Positions 27,272 through 37,301 of a stretch of DNA of 37,301 bases are shown piece by piece. The notes below the pieces were generated by a model that was given only the letters and a program-made list of their open reading frames with translations, was not told the origin of the DNA and did not search any database. The DNA is taken from contig CANRCV010000009.1 of assembly GCA_947629205.1 (NCBI GenBank), positions 1 to 37,301 on the forward strand, given 5' to 3'. Source of the stretch: an uncultured Bacilli bacterium (GTDB taxonomy: Bacteria; Bacillota_I; Bacilli_A; RF39; UBA660). Made by a program: the position numbers and the translations under genes. Positions within the stretch are counted from its first letter, which is position 1. Each line of letters opens with the position of its first letter.

Positions 27272-28777
27272 TTATTTTATTAATAAACTTTCACTATCCT
27301 TCATTTCTTTTGGTTTTGCAATATCCATATAATCTAAAATGGTCGGTGCTACATTGGTTAAATCTCCCTCTTCTTTTAATTTAATTGCATCATCTACAAT
27401 GATAAATGGTACTTTAGCAAGTGTATGTGTCGTAATTGGTTCTTTTTGTTCATTATACATACAATCCGCATTTCCATGATCTGCTAATACAATAACTTTA
27501 TAAAAATTATTTTCTGCTTCTTCTATAAGTTTACCTAAACATAAATCAACGGTTGTAACAGCATTAACAGTAGCATCAAAGTTTCCTGTATGTCCTACCA
27601 TATCGGGATTTGCAAAGTTTAAAAATATAAAATCAATATCTTTTTCCATACAAGCAATACATTTTTTCGTTACCTCTACAGCACTCATTCTTGGATCTAA
27701 ATCATACGTTTTGATTTTTAAAGATGGAACTAATATTTTAGTACAATTTTCAATTGGTCCATCATATTCTCCATCAAAAAAGTAAGTGACATGAGCATAT
27801 TTTTCTGTTTCAGCAATTCTTGCTTGAGTAAGACCTAAATTGGATAAATAAATTCCTAAAGGATTTTCTATTTTTTGTTCTTCTAAGAAAACTTTAGTAG
27901 GAATGGCTTTATCAATAGGTACAAAAGAATAGATATCTAAGTTACTAAATTTAGTAACTGGAAAGTTATTATACTCTAGATTTGTAAAACAATCAAGTAT
28001 TTGTTTAGCACGGTCCGTACGATAATTCATCCAAAATAGAGCATCTCCATCACGAATAAGACCATCTTCTTCTAATAAAATAGGAGCCAAGAATTCATCG
28101 GTAATTTGTTTTTGATAACAAGCTTGAATAGCCGTTTTTGCTTTTTCAAACTTATTTCCTTTTCCTTTAACAATTAAATTGTAGTATAATTTCGTTCGAT
28201 CAAATTTATGATCTCGATCCATGGCATAATATCTTCCACATAAAGTAGCTATTTTTCCTACTTTTGTTTGTTTTAAACGTTCTTCTAATTTTTCTATATA
28301 AGAATAAGAACTCGTAATACTTGTATCTCTTCCATCTGTAATTAAATGAAAATAAATTGATTTTATACCATTTTTTAGAAGATGGTCATAAAGTTTAAAA
28401 AAATGTTCCCAATCAGCATGAACTCTACCATCACTAAATAAACCAATTATATGGACACGTTTATTGGTATCTTTATATTTTGCAACAAATTGTTTAAAAA
28501 GTTCATTTTCTTCTATCGTTTCATCTAAAAATTCATGAATTCTCGTTTCATTTTGAATTATTTTTCTGCCTGCTCCAATCGTCATGTGCCCTACCTCACT
28601 ATTTCCAAATTGATTCGGTAGTAATCCAACTCTTTGTTCACTAGCATATAAAAGAGAATGTGGATAATTTTCCCACAAAGTATTAAAATTTCTTGGATTT
28701 GCTTCTATAATTGCATTTCCTAACTTTTCTTCTCGATAGCCAAAACCATCTAAGACAATTGTTAATATTTTTCTCAT
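27272..28777 (-). CDS. gpmI: 2,3-bisphosphoglycerate-independent phosphoglycerate mutase
   Basis: VLDGFGYRE, FGNSEVGHMTIGAGR, VLADHGNAD. Confidence 0.95.
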   Translation of the reverse strand: MRKILTIVLDGFGYREEKLGNAIIEANPRNFNTLWENYPHSLLYASEQRVGLLPNQFGNSEVGHMTIGAGRKIIQNETRIHEFLDETIEENELFKQFVAKYKDTNKRVHIIGLFSDGRVHADWEHFFKLYDHLLKNGIKSIYFHLITDGRDTSITSSYSYIEKLEERLKQTKVGKIATLCGRYYAMDRDHKFDRTKLYYNLIVKGKGNKFEKAKTAIQACYQKQITDEFLAPILLEEDGLIRDGDALFWMNYRTDRAKQILDCFTNLEYNNFPVTKFSNLDIYSFVPIDKAIPTKVFLEEQKIENPLGIYLSNLGLTQARIAETEKYAHVTYFFDGEYDGPIENCTKILVPSLKIKTYDLDPRMSAVEVTKKCIACMEKDIDFIFLNFANPDMVGHTGNFDATVNAVTTVDLCLGKLIEEAENNFYKVIVLADHGNADCMYNEQKEPITTHTLAKVPFIIVDDAIKLKEEGDLTNVAPTILDYMDIAKPKEMKDSESLLIK

Positions 28778-28795
28778 TTTATCACCATTTGTTTC

Positions 28796-28824
28796 ATTAT
28801 ACTATTAAACAATTAAAATTACAA
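28796..28824 (-). promoter_or_regulatory. gpmI promoter TTGTAA-17-TATAAT
   Basis: -10 complement 28796-28801, -35 complement 28819-28824. Confidence 0.6.
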
Positions 28825-28825
28825 A

Positions 28826-29956
28826 TTAAGGCTTTAAAACAAGTTGTTGTACCTCTTCTTCATTAAAGTATTCTTCATAATTTTCATTAATTTCTGTATA
28901 ATACGTTAAAACATTAGTTGTCCACGTTTTTGTTTCTTCGTCTTCGACCTCTTTATTTCCTTTTACATAATGTCCAGCAAGTTCATGGATGTTATCTAAT
29001 GTATATTCATTATATCTTTTTTTATAATTTCCACACATAGAGATGACTCCTGCTTCGGGAGTGGCAAATGTAATTAATTCAAAATCTTTATTCATAAGAC
29101 CTGCAAAATTATTTTTTGTTCTAGAAGCATCTTCGGGATTATCTTTTCCCATCTCTGAGTAAGAAATAGCAAGTAAAATACTTTTATCTTGAATAGCAAA
29201 TAAATCACATATTTTTCCTACATATTCACTATAGGAATAAGTAGAATCTAAAACTAAATCTTCAATATGATCATAGTGTTTTACATAAGGAGTCGTACTT
29301 GTTTGAAATTCTTCTTTAGAAACTCCTAATTCCTCTTGGGAAAGTAATAAATCATTACGATTAAAAAGATAAACAAAATATAACGCTGCTGCTTCTTTCG
29401 AATTCATTTTATAAGTAGAGATATCTATAATTTTGGAAAAATCTGTATAGTTATTGGTTGTTTGTTTACAAAGTTGAATTATTTTTTCAGGATTTAAATG
29501 AAAATATTGTGCATATTTGGTTAAATAAAGTTCATATTCTTCATTGGCAGTAGGAACTTTTATAGCCTCTTCTTCTTTTGATTCTTCAACAATAGGACTT
29601 ACACAAGTTTCAACATTATGATTTTGTTTTGAATACTCTTCTTGTAGTTCTTCTTGGACGATTTTTTCATCCTCTAAAGCAATTACAGGAGTAGATGTGG
29701 CTAAACAACTCATAATTAAGTAACTTAAGGCACAAATATATTTCACTTTATATTTATGTTGATAAAATAGTTTATTAGTATCTATATCCTTTTTACAATA
29801 ACCATCTAATAATTTTCCACAAATTTTTTCATATTTTTTATCCACAATATAATAATCTTTTACAGAATTGACAATAACAGCATTATGAATATCTTTTAAA
29901 GCATAGTATTCTAATAATTTTTTATATAATTCTTTTTTTAATTTCACTTTTTTCAC
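28826..29956 (-). CDS. Membrane-anchored protein with possible glucosaminidase/lysozyme-like C-terminal domain
   Basis: Internal TM (ICALSYLIMSCLATSTPVIA); AISYSEMGKDNPEDASRTKNNFAGLM resembles lysozyme-fold hydrolases; GTG start, true start may be the GTG at 29947. Confidence 0.4.
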   Translation of the reverse strand: MKKVKLKKELYKKLLEYYALKDIHNAVIVNSVKDYYIVDKKYEKICGKLLDGYCKKDIDTNKLFYQHKYKVKYICALSYLIMSCLATSTPVIALEDEKIVQEELQEEYSKQNHNVETCVSPIVEESKEEEAIKVPTANEEYELYLTKYAQYFHLNPEKIIQLCKQTTNNYTDFSKIIDISTYKMNSKEAAALYFVYLFNRNDLLLSQEELGVSKEEFQTSTTPYVKHYDHIEDLVLDSTYSYSEYVGKICDLFAIQDKSILLAISYSEMGKDNPEDASRTKNNFAGLMNKDFELITFATPEAGVISMCGNYKKRYNEYTLDNIHELAGHYVKGNKEVEDEETKTWTTNVLTYYTEINENYEEYFNEEEVQQLVLKP

Positions 29957-29989
29957 CTCTTTTTGATTTTTTTACAACAACAGTCAAAA

Positions 29990-30018
29990 ATTTTACTACA
30001 GAATAGGAAAGATGTCAA
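29990..30018 (-). promoter_or_regulatory. Promoter TTGACA-17-TAAAAT for 28826-29956
   Basis: -10 complement 29990-29995, -35 complement 30013-30018. Confidence 0.6.
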
Positions 30019-30027
30019 ATTTTTTTC

Positions 30028-30057
30028 ATGAAAAAAGAAAGGGGATACTTTCTTTTT
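30028..30057 (-). terminator. spo0A terminator
   Basis: AAAAAGAAAG / CTTTCTTTTT arms, T run on minus strand. Confidence 0.75.
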
Positions 30058-30817
30058 AAATCATAACTAATTTTTTATTTAATCTTAAATTATCTGCTAA
30101 AGTTGCTATAAATTCACTATTGGTAGGCTTACTACGATCATAATCAACACTATGACCAAATAATTCTTCCATTACATCATAATCTCCTCTTGTCCAACTA
30201 ACCTCTATAGCGTGTCTTATAGCTCTTTCAACACGACTAGCAGTGGTATCATATTTACTTGCTACCTCTGGATAAATACATTTAGTTATTCCACCCACCA
30301 TATCTGGATTTTGATACATCATATAAACACTTTCACGAATATATTGATATCCTCTTATATGAGAAGGAATTCCTAAATCATGTAATAATCTACTAATAGC
30401 CAGTTCTATTTTACTATCTTTACTTTCAAGGGGTATAGTAAAGTTTGCTACATCCAATATTCTTTTTTCTAAAGTTTCCATTTGTATTGGTTTTAACATT
30501 AAATAATCAATATGATAAGGATTTAATAAACGCATAGCTTCTTCTTTATTATAACTTGTTAAAACCATAATACTTTTATTAATTCCTTTCGCTTTCATTT
30601 CTTCAAGAATTGTTATTCCATCTACCTCTGGCATAATAATATCTAAAAGAATCATATCAAAATCATTTGCATGTTCTAAGATGTAGTCTAAACCTTCCTT
30701 TCCATTATTTATTGTTTTTACTATCTTAATTACTGCGTGACTACTAAAATACTCTTTAGCACTATTTAAAATTGACTGTGTATCATCAATTAAAAGTGCA
30801 TTAATTGTTGTTTTCAT
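30056..30817 (-). CDS. spo0A: Sporulation response regulator Spo0A
   Basis: Receiver domain (DDTQS, DMILLDIIMPEVDG, VLTSY, KP) plus Spo0A C-terminal domain (LLHDLGIPSHIRGYQYIRESV..YPEVASKYDTTASRVERAIRHAIEVSWTRG). Confidence 0.95.
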   Translation of the reverse strand: MKTTINALLIDDTQSILNSAKEYFSSHAVIKIVKTINNGKEGLDYILEHANDFDMILLDIIMPEVDGITILEEMKAKGINKSIMVLTSYNKEEAMRLLNPYHIDYLMLKPIQMETLEKRILDVANFTIPLESKDSKIELAISRLLHDLGIPSHIRGYQYIRESVYMMYQNPDMVGGITKCIYPEVASKYDTTASRVERAIRHAIEVSWTRGDYDVMEELFGHSVDYDRSKPTNSEFIATLADNLRLNKKLVMI

Positions 30818-30863
30818 TTTCTTCTCCTTTTTTCTAAAAATTTACTGCACGCAAATCCATTAT

Positions 30864-30906
30864 AAAAAAGAACAAGACAAAATACTAGAAAATGTTTTGT
30901 CTTGTT
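30864..30906 (-). terminator. tpiA terminator
   Basis: AACAAGACAAAA / TTTTGTCTTGTT arms and T run on minus strand. Confidence 0.8.
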
Positions 30907-30936
30907 ATGTAAAATGGTGTAAAAATTTGTCGATTT

Positions 30937-31626
30937 TTATATTTTTTCTAAGATTTCCTTAATATTTTGTGGATTTAAGGCACAATTTCCAAGTAAATAA
31001 CCATCAAGTTCATCCATTTCTATAAGAGAATCAATATTTTTTAAAGTAATTCCTCCTCCATATAAAATAGGAAGAGTTAAATGATACGTCTTTTTTAATT
31101 CTTTTTTTAACTTTTTGACTATACAACTAATTACTTCTGGATTTTTAATTGTTTTGGTATGAATGGTCCAAAAAGGTTCATAAGCAAGAATGATATTTTG
31201 CATTTCTTCCATAGTAAGAGAAGAAAATATAAGTTCTAAATCTTTCTTTATTTCTTCTAAAACCTCTTCCACACTCTTTTTTTCTTTTTCTCCAATACAA
31301 AGAACTACTTTTAAATTTTCTTTAAAAGCATTTTTAATTTTTATACGAACATCTTTTATCGATTCACTTGCTTCGGCGTGATTCATTAAAACATAAGAAA
31401 CATGTAAACTTTTTAATTGTTCAGCCATTATTTCTCCCGTAAAACTACCCGTTTGATAAACAGATAGATTTTGACTACCAATAGGATACGATACATTATA
31501 AAAGAAACTTAAATATAAGGAAGAAGGAAAAAGAACAAATACATTTTCTTGAATAGAAAGATCTTGTAATTCTTTTTTATATTCTAAAATTTCTTTTAAG
31601 TTTTTATTGGATTTTAAATTACACAT
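30937..31626 (-). CDS. tpiA: Triosephosphate isomerase, divergent (start corrected)
   Basis: ILAYEPFWTI, ILYGGGIT, LDGYLLGNCAL; follows pgk. Confidence 0.85.
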   Translation of the reverse strand: MCNLKSNKNLKEILEYKKELQDLSIQENVFVLFPSSLYLSFFYNVSYPIGSQNLSVYQTGSFTGEIMAEQLKSLHVSYVLMNHAEASESIKDVRIKIKNAFKENLKVVLCIGEKEKKSVEEVLEEIKKDLELIFSSLTMEEMQNIILAYEPFWTIHTKTIKNPEVISCIVKKLKKELKKTYHLTLPILYGGGITLKNIDSLIEMDELDGYLLGNCALNPQNIKEILEKI

Positions 31627-32830
31627 CAAGTACTTCAATTTCTTCTTCCTCCATAATTGCATCTATGCCTACTAAATGACCTTGGGTTAAGTATTTGAGT
31701 GTTGCTCCTCCTCCAACACTTAGATAGGTAAAATCATTTTCATAACCAAGGTTTTTTACTGCTCCAACAGAATCTCCTCCCCCAACAATTGTTATGGCAT
31801 CACACTTTTTTAAGGTTTCAAATAATTCTTTTGTACCATTGGAATAACGCATATCCTCATATACACCTAAAGTACCATTTAAAAAGATCGTTTTACTTTT
31901 TAAAATAGCACTTTTATATTTTTCTAATGTTTTAATACCTACATCTTTAATAACCTCATTATCTGTAATTTCATTAATTCTTTTATAATGAGTATAATTT
32001 TTATCATAACTACTTCCAACAATGGCATCTAAAGGAAGCATTAATTTATCACGATAATTCAGTAAAATTTGTTTTAATTTTTCAATCATTTTTGTACTTT
32101 CTGTAGCTAAAGAAGAACCAATATTAAAATTAAGAGCTTTTAAAAAACTATTAGCAAGTCCTCCAGCTAGAAGTAAATAATCACATTTTGGAAGCATTGC
32201 TTCAAGTAATTCTAATTTATCCTCTACTTTAGCACCTCCCATAATCACAGTAAAAGGGTGTGTTGGATTTTTTAAAAAACGATCTAAACTTGCTAATTCT
32301 TTTTCTACTGAAAATCCAATACAACTAGGAATATATTTGGTAATTCCTGTAACAGAAGCATGATTACGATGAGCAGATGCAAAAGCATCCATAACAAATA
32401 CATCTGCTAAAGATGCAAAAAAAGAAGAAACTTGAGCATCACAATTGCTTTCTAATTGATTAGGAACATCTAAAAATCTCGTATTTTCTAAAAGAAGAAT
32501 ATCTCTTGGTAACATAGACTTAACATGATTAGGCAAATCTGGAGAAAGAATGGTATGACTAAAATAAATTTCTTTACCCAATAATTCTTTTAATCTTTTA
32601 GCTACTGGTTCTAAAGAATATAGTTCTTTATCTTCTTCAGTTTTTACTTTTCCTAAATGACTTAAAAGAATAATTTTACAATCTTTTTCCATTAAATAAC
32701 GAATCGTATCTAAACTTGCAACAATTTTCGTATCATCAACAATTTTTCCATTATAAATAGGAACATTGTAATCACAACGAACAATAACTCTTTTACCTTT
32801 TAAATCCATTTTTTCAATACGTTGTTTCAT
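31619..32830 (-). CDS. pgk: Phosphoglycerate kinase
   Basis: RVIVRCDYNVP, VIMGGAKVEDKL, IVGGGDSVGAV. Confidence 0.96.
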   Translation of the reverse strand: MKQRIEKMDLKGKRVIVRCDYNVPIYNGKIVDDTKIVASLDTIRYLMEKDCKIILLSHLGKVKTEEDKELYSLEPVAKRLKELLGKEIYFSHTILSPDLPNHVKSMLPRDILLLENTRFLDVPNQLESNCDAQVSSFFASLADVFVMDAFASAHRNHASVTGITKYIPSCIGFSVEKELASLDRFLKNPTHPFTVIMGGAKVEDKLELLEAMLPKCDYLLLAGGLANSFLKALNFNIGSSLATESTKMIEKLKQILLNYRDKLMLPLDAIVGSSYDKNYTHYKRINEITDNEVIKDVGIKTLEKYKSAILKSKTIFLNGTLGVYEDMRYSNGTKELFETLKKCDAITIVGGGDSVGAVKNLGYENDFTYLSVGGGATLKYLTQGHLVGIDAIMEEEEIEVLDV

Positions 32831-32842
32831 AAAGTCCTCCTT

Positions 32843-33853
32843 TTATTTTTTTTCAAACATTTTTTTAGCTGTTCTAAGCATTTGAGCTGTATAGCCCATT
32901 TCATTATCATACCAAGAAGCAATTTTTACAAGTTGTTTTTCATCGACATTTAAAACTTTAGTTAAAGATCCATCTACAAGGGATGCACATTTCTTACCTA
33001 AAATATCACTAGATACAATAGGATCAAAAGTAATTTTTAAAGTTTCATTTTGATTCTTTATAAAAGCGTTTTGTACCTCTTCTATAGTAACAGATTTTTT
33101 TAATTCTACAACTAGATCTACAATTGATCCATCACTAACTGGAACGCGGTAAGCGACTCCATCAATCTTTCCTTTTAAACTAGGAAGAACCTCACCAATT
33201 GCTTTTAAAACTCCAGTTGAGGTAGGAATAATATTCATAGAAGCAGCTCTTCCTCTACGTTCTTGTATTCCTTTTTTATGCGTAACATCTAAAGTCGTTT
33301 GATCATTGGTCATGGCATGTATTGTACTCATAAAACCCTTGACTACTCCAAATGTTTCCTCTAAAACTTTTAGCACTGGAGCAAGACAATTGGTTGTACA
33401 AGAAGCAGCAGAAACTAAAACATCTTCCTCGGTTAAAATAGAATCATTTACTCCATACACAATGGTTTTCATATTTCCTTTTCCCGGTGCTGAAATAAGT
33501 ACTTTTTTAGCTCCTGCTTCCAAGTGCTTTTTAGCATCTTCCTCTTTGGTAAACAAACCACTACATTCTAAAACCAAATCAACATTTAATTCTTTCCAAG
33601 GTAGTTGACTTGGATCTTTTTCATTGTACACTTTAATTCTTTTTTTATGATTAATAATAAGTTCATCTTGTTCAAAAGAAATTAAATCTTCATGAAAAGA
33701 ACGATGAACTGTATCATATTTTAATAAATAAGCTAGTTCTTCAGCACTTGTTAAATCATTAATTGCTACAATATCAAAATCAATTCCGGTAATCATTTCA
33801 CGAAATGCTACTCTTCCAATTCTTCCAAAACCATTAATAGCTACTCGAATCAT
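32843..33853 (-). CDS. gap: Glyceraldehyde-3-phosphate dehydrogenase
   Basis: INGFGRIGR, SAASCTTNCLAP, WYDNEMGY. Confidence 0.97.
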   Translation of the reverse strand: MIRVAINGFGRIGRVAFREMITGIDFDIVAINDLTSAEELAYLLKYDTVHRSFHEDLISFEQDELIINHKKRIKVYNEKDPSQLPWKELNVDLVLECSGLFTKEEDAKKHLEAGAKKVLISAPGKGNMKTIVYGVNDSILTEEDVLVSAASCTTNCLAPVLKVLEETFGVVKGFMSTIHAMTNDQTTLDVTHKKGIQERRGRAASMNIIPTSTGVLKAIGEVLPSLKGKIDGVAYRVPVSDGSIVDLVVELKKSVTIEEVQNAFIKNQNETLKITFDPIVSSDILGKKCASLVDGSLTKVLNVDEKQLVKIASWYDNEMGYTAQMLRTAKKMFEKK

Positions 33854-33867
33854 TTTAACTTTCCTTT

Positions 33868-35502
33868 CTATCCTATAAATTCTCTTAATATAGAATCTTT
33901 ACTTACATATTCACTGGAAATGGGATAAAAACCTCGTAAAGAATCAATCAGTCTTCTTGCTTCCTCATAATAAGGAGAGGTAATATCAACAGAATATAAT
34001 AAAGGTTCAACAAAAACTTTTAATACACCAATTTCATACGCATAAGCCGTATTAATAATCACATTGGCTTGTGGTATAAAAGGAAAAATATTTTTTTCTT
34101 CTCCTTCTCGTACCTTTTGCCATAACTCAATTGTTTTTCCAACATCACTTCCACGAGTACGATTATCTCTTACGATACGACGTAATAATCGTAAATCTAC
34201 TGTAGATACATAATTATGTCGATCAATTCCTAAAGGTATAAAAGGACTTAAATAAATTTTAAATTTATATTGTTCGGGGATAGAGTTAGTTAACTCTTCA
34301 TTTAAACCATGTAATCCTTCTATTAATAGAATACTATTTTCTTTCATTTGTATAGCATCTTTTCTTCTAGCTTTTTTTCCTACTATAAAATCATAAATAG
34401 GTAAATGAACCTCTTCATGATTTAATAAAGCATTTAAATCTTGATTAAATAGTTCTGTATCAATAGCGCTTAAAGATTCCAAATCAAGTGTTGTTTGTTC
34501 TTTTGCTAAATCATCTCGATCTTTATAATAATCATCAACAGAAATAGGAATAGGATCATAACCACGAACTTGTAAATAACGAGCTAATCTTTTATTTGTT
34601 GTTGTTTTTCCTGTTGAAGAAGGTCCAGCAATTAAAACCATTTTAATAGAACCTTGGGCTTCAATTTGTTGAGCTACTTTAAAAATACTTTCATTAAATA
34701 AAAGTTCACTAGCAGAAATAAATTCTTCAATTTTTCCTCGACTGACCTCTTCATTTAAATTAGAAAGGTAAGGGGTATGCATTTTTTTTAACCATTCTTG
34801 ACCTTCAAAAAAAGTTGCAATAATATTTTCATAATGAACATACTCTGGTGTTTTTCCATTACTATGAGGATTAGGATAAACTAAAACAAGACGATTATTT
34901 TCTAACAACTTAATATCAAATTGATTGATACAATTGGTATGATAAGGCATATTGGTATAGTAATAATTATAATAATTTTTTAATTTATAAAAACGAACAA
35001 TATCGGTATCAGTATTTAAAATATTTTGGGCTTTTTCAGGTTGATTGGTTTTACGAAAGTATAGAATTGCTTCTTTTTTTTCTACATTGTATCTTACTAT
35101 TTTTTCATCATTTTGAATAATTTTTGCCATATTTCCTTTAATTTTAGAAACCAATTCTTTAGTAAGTTCTACATGAAATAATTCACACATAATTCCTTTA
35201 GGAACACTATGTAAAAAACGTACTTCACTATCTGGTACAGTTTCTTTTAAAGAAACCTCAAAAATAAATTTTAAAGCTGCTTGATACATACGATATCCAT
35301 AAGGACTTGTAATATCTATAAAGGATAGAGTTGCACTTTTATTCATTTTGGTATGCATGGGTACAACATCCCCATTTACTTTAACTCCTAAAATAGGATT
35401 TGGACATAAAAAAGCATACTTTTTTACAATTTCATCTAATACGGTATTTTTTGGATAAACTTTTTTTTCTTGATTTGGTAATGTAATTGTTATTTCGTCC
35501 AT
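33868..35502 (-). CDS. Uridine kinase-like nucleoside kinase with N-terminal TGS domain
   Basis: TGS-like N-terminus; GPSSTGKTTTNKRLARYLQ Walker A; PRK/UDK-type C-terminus. Confidence 0.8.
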   Translation of the reverse strand: MDEITITLPNQEKKVYPKNTVLDEIVKKYAFLCPNPILGVKVNGDVVPMHTKMNKSATLSFIDITSPYGYRMYQAALKFIFEVSLKETVPDSEVRFLHSVPKGIMCELFHVELTKELVSKIKGNMAKIIQNDEKIVRYNVEKKEAILYFRKTNQPEKAQNILNTDTDIVRFYKLKNYYNYYYTNMPYHTNCINQFDIKLLENNRLVLVYPNPHSNGKTPEYVHYENIIATFFEGQEWLKKMHTPYLSNLNEEVSRGKIEEFISASELLFNESIFKVAQQIEAQGSIKMVLIAGPSSTGKTTTNKRLARYLQVRGYDPIPISVDDYYKDRDDLAKEQTTLDLESLSAIDTELFNQDLNALLNHEEVHLPIYDFIVGKKARRKDAIQMKENSILLIEGLHGLNEELTNSIPEQYKFKIYLSPFIPLGIDRHNYVSTVDLRLLRRIVRDNRTRGSDVGKTIELWQKVREGEEKNIFPFIPQANVIINTAYAYEIGVLKVFVEPLLYSVDITSPYYEEARRLIDSLRGFYPISSEYVSKDSILREFIG

Positions 35503-35642
35503 ACTTGACCCCTCGTATTCTTTATTATTTTATCATAATTTAGGTCACTTTGTATAGAATTCTTTTTTTATCCAAATCTAGACAATTTTTTCGCGTATAA
35601 AAATAAGAATTGTTTTCTATGATAGTAATAGGTGATTAAAAA

Positions 35643-36206
35643 ATGAATATTGTTCCTACTGTTATAGAAAAAACAAGTAATCGTGAATATGCCTATGATT
35701 TATATTCAAGATTATTAAAAGATCGTATTGTTTTTTTATCAGGAGAAATTAATATGACCACAGCAAATATCGTTATTAGTGAACTTTTATATTTAGATTC
35801 TTTAGCAAATGAAGAAATTTGTTTGTATATCAATAGTCCTGGAGGAGAAGTAACCAGTGGATTTGCTATATACGATACAATGAAAATGATTAAAAGTGAT
35901 GTAAGATGTATCGTTGTAGGCATGGCTGCCAGTATGGCGGCTTTCTTACTCGCTTGTGGGGATAAAAGATGTGCTCTTAAAAATGCTGAGGTCATGATTC
36001 ATCAACCGCTTGGAGGTATACAAGGACAAGCCACTGATATAAAAATTGTTGCAGATCATATTTTAAAAACTAAGAAAAAATTAATTACTATTTTAGCAAA
36101 ACAAACCAAGAAAAAAGCATCTACTTTAGAAGCAGATATGGAAAGAGATTTTTACATGGATGCCGATGAAGCTTTAGAATACGGATTAATTGATGAAATT
36201 TTATAA
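35643..36206 (+). CDS. clpP: ATP-dependent Clp protease proteolytic subunit
   Basis: [33 protein letters not shown]. Confidence 0.93.
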   Translation: MNIVPTVIEKTSNREYAYDLYSRLLKDRIVFLSGEINMTTANIVISELLYLDSLANEEICLYINSPGGEVTSGFAIYDTMKMIKSDVRCIVVGMAASMAAFLLACGDKRCALKNAEVMIHQPLGGIQGQATDIKIVADHILKTKKKLITILAKQTKKKASTLEADMERDFYMDADEALEYGLIDEIL

Positions 36207-37133
36207 ATGATTATTTTTTTCATATTGATTAATTAATCTTTTCATTTTAATAAAGTGATGATTAATTCCCGATTTACCTATTTTATAATCGGTTTCTAAA
36301 GAAATAATTTGAGCAAGTTCTTGATAAGAAGACTCTGGATACTTAAAACGATACTCTAAAACAATTTTGGTATGTTCATCTAACAAATCAAACAAATCAT
36401 GTTTCTTTAAAAATTCTATACTTTCTTTTTGTTTCCATCCTGTTTGGGTGGTTTTTTCTTGATTGGCAATTTCACAATTATTTAAACGATTCACCATATT
36501 TTTATGATCTCGATAAATTCTTATATCTTCAAAATAAAATAGAGAATGAACCGCTTGAAAAAGCTTAATAATATCACTAATGGTTTCCGCACTTTTAATA
36601 TAAGTCATATAACGATTTCCTCTTTTTAAAACCTTAGAATCCATTTTAATACTTTTTAACATCATTTTAATAAAATCAGCATCGGTTTTCGTTAAAAAAA
36701 CAAATTCTAAATGATATCCACTTGTACTAGGATCATTAATGGAACCCGTTGTTAAAAAAGTTCCTTTCAAATAAGCTACTTTTTCTTCAAAAGCTTCAAA
36801 ATAATCAGCATTGGCTTTAATCTTTTTTCCTTGTTCCATTATATATAAAGATTCTAAAATGTAATGTACTTTTTCTTTTATTTCTAAAATATAAATTTGT
36901 TTAATACGAAATCTTTTTTGATTACGTACAATAATTTTTATATTAATACCAAAAATTTCTTTTAAATAAGTATAAATTCTTCTGGCAATTTTAGCATTTT
37001 CACTTGTAATTGTAATTTTATCTTTTTCTATTTTAGCATCATAACGAAGCATAGCAGCCAGTTCTGCTCTTTTTTCTAAAGGAGAACTATTATATTCTGT
37101 AATTTCTTCTTTTAAACGAGTGGAAAACGTCAT
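36201..37133 (-). CDS. whiA: WhiA-family DNA-binding regulator (start probably at [10 protein letters not shown])
   Basis: [40 protein letters not shown]-terminal HTH. Confidence 0.88.
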   Translation of the reverse strand: MTFSTRLKEEITEYNSSPLEKRAELAAMLRYDAKIEKDKITITSENAKIARRIYTYLKEIFGINIKIIVRNQKRFRIKQIYILEIKEKVHYILESLYIMEQGKKIKANADYFEAFEEKVAYLKGTFLTTGSINDPSTSGYHLEFVFLTKTDADFIKMMLKSIKMDSKVLKRGNRYMTYIKSAETISDIIKLFQAVHSLFYFEDIRIYRDHKNMVNRLNNCEIANQEKTTQTGWKQKESIEFLKKHDLFDLLDEHTKIVLEYRFKYPESSYQELAQIISLETDYKIGKSGINHHFIKMKRLINQYEKNNHL

Positions 37134-37237
37134 TTTAATTCTCCTTTCTTCTTTTTCATTATACACGAATTAAAAAAGAAGCACAAATCTTAAATAATTA
37201 TTTTATTTTTTCTTTAACAATTAAAAAAAGAAGAAAT

Positions 37238-37301
37238 TTATTTTTGCATTTCTTCTTTTAGTTTATTTATTTCGTTTAGAGATAAACCAGTTGAATTCGC
37301 T
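37238..37301 (-). CDS. C-terminal fragment of an unidentified CDS running off the window
   Basis: Open frame ..ANSTGLSLNEINKLKEEMQK-stop. Confidence 0.35.
   Translation of the reverse strand, partial: ANSTGLSLNEINKLKEEMQK

Noticed and set aside
30926-30935. TTTGTCGATT as a possible Spo0A autoregulatory box upstream of spo0A
   Set aside because: One mismatch to the core and located upstream of the tpiA terminator, more than 100 bp from spo0A; too weak to claim
35503-35642. CtsR or CIRCE operator in the clpP promoter region
   Set aside because: No GGTCAAANANNGGTCAAA heptad repeat or CIRCE inverted repeat found by eye
1-37301. CRISPR arrays, tRNAs, rRNAs, transposases or prophage genes
   Set aside because: None recognised on either strand

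Overview
AT-rich window from a low-GC Firmicutes/Bacilli-type genome (lineage inferred from gene content). Nearly everything is on the minus strand. The housekeeping core is a contiguous S10-spc-alpha ribosomal protein operon (rpsJ to rplQ with secY, adk, map, infA, rpoA; no rpmD seen), a kinase-gap-pgk-tpiA glycolysis run, gpmI, spo0A, clpC, clpP, whiA and cysS. Accessory content worth attention: (1) two tandem bicistronic surface cassettes, each a prepilin-type protein with Ig-like 'DKAGN' modules, one thrombospondin type-1 (TSP1)-like repeat and a divergent Cys-rich C-terminal tail, followed by a small membrane-anchored partner; (2) a 10-bp poly-G/C tract exactly between the -35 (TTGACA) and -10 (TATTAT) of one cassette, the layout of a phase-variable promoter, while the sister cassette has a consensus promoter without a tract; (3) an unannotated type I toxin-antitoxin-like locus at about 6870-7305, with a 28-aa hydrophobic peptide, a convergent antisense RNA with its own promoter and terminator, and Fst/par-like direct repeats, preceded by a Spo0A-box-like motif; (4) a GluRS-like protein that appears to lack both HIGH and KMSKS class I motifs; (5) ribosomal protein L3 with a ~75-residue acidic Glu/Thr/Val C-terminal tail. 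All promoter, terminator and RNA calls were made by eye; no searches or folding programs were run.
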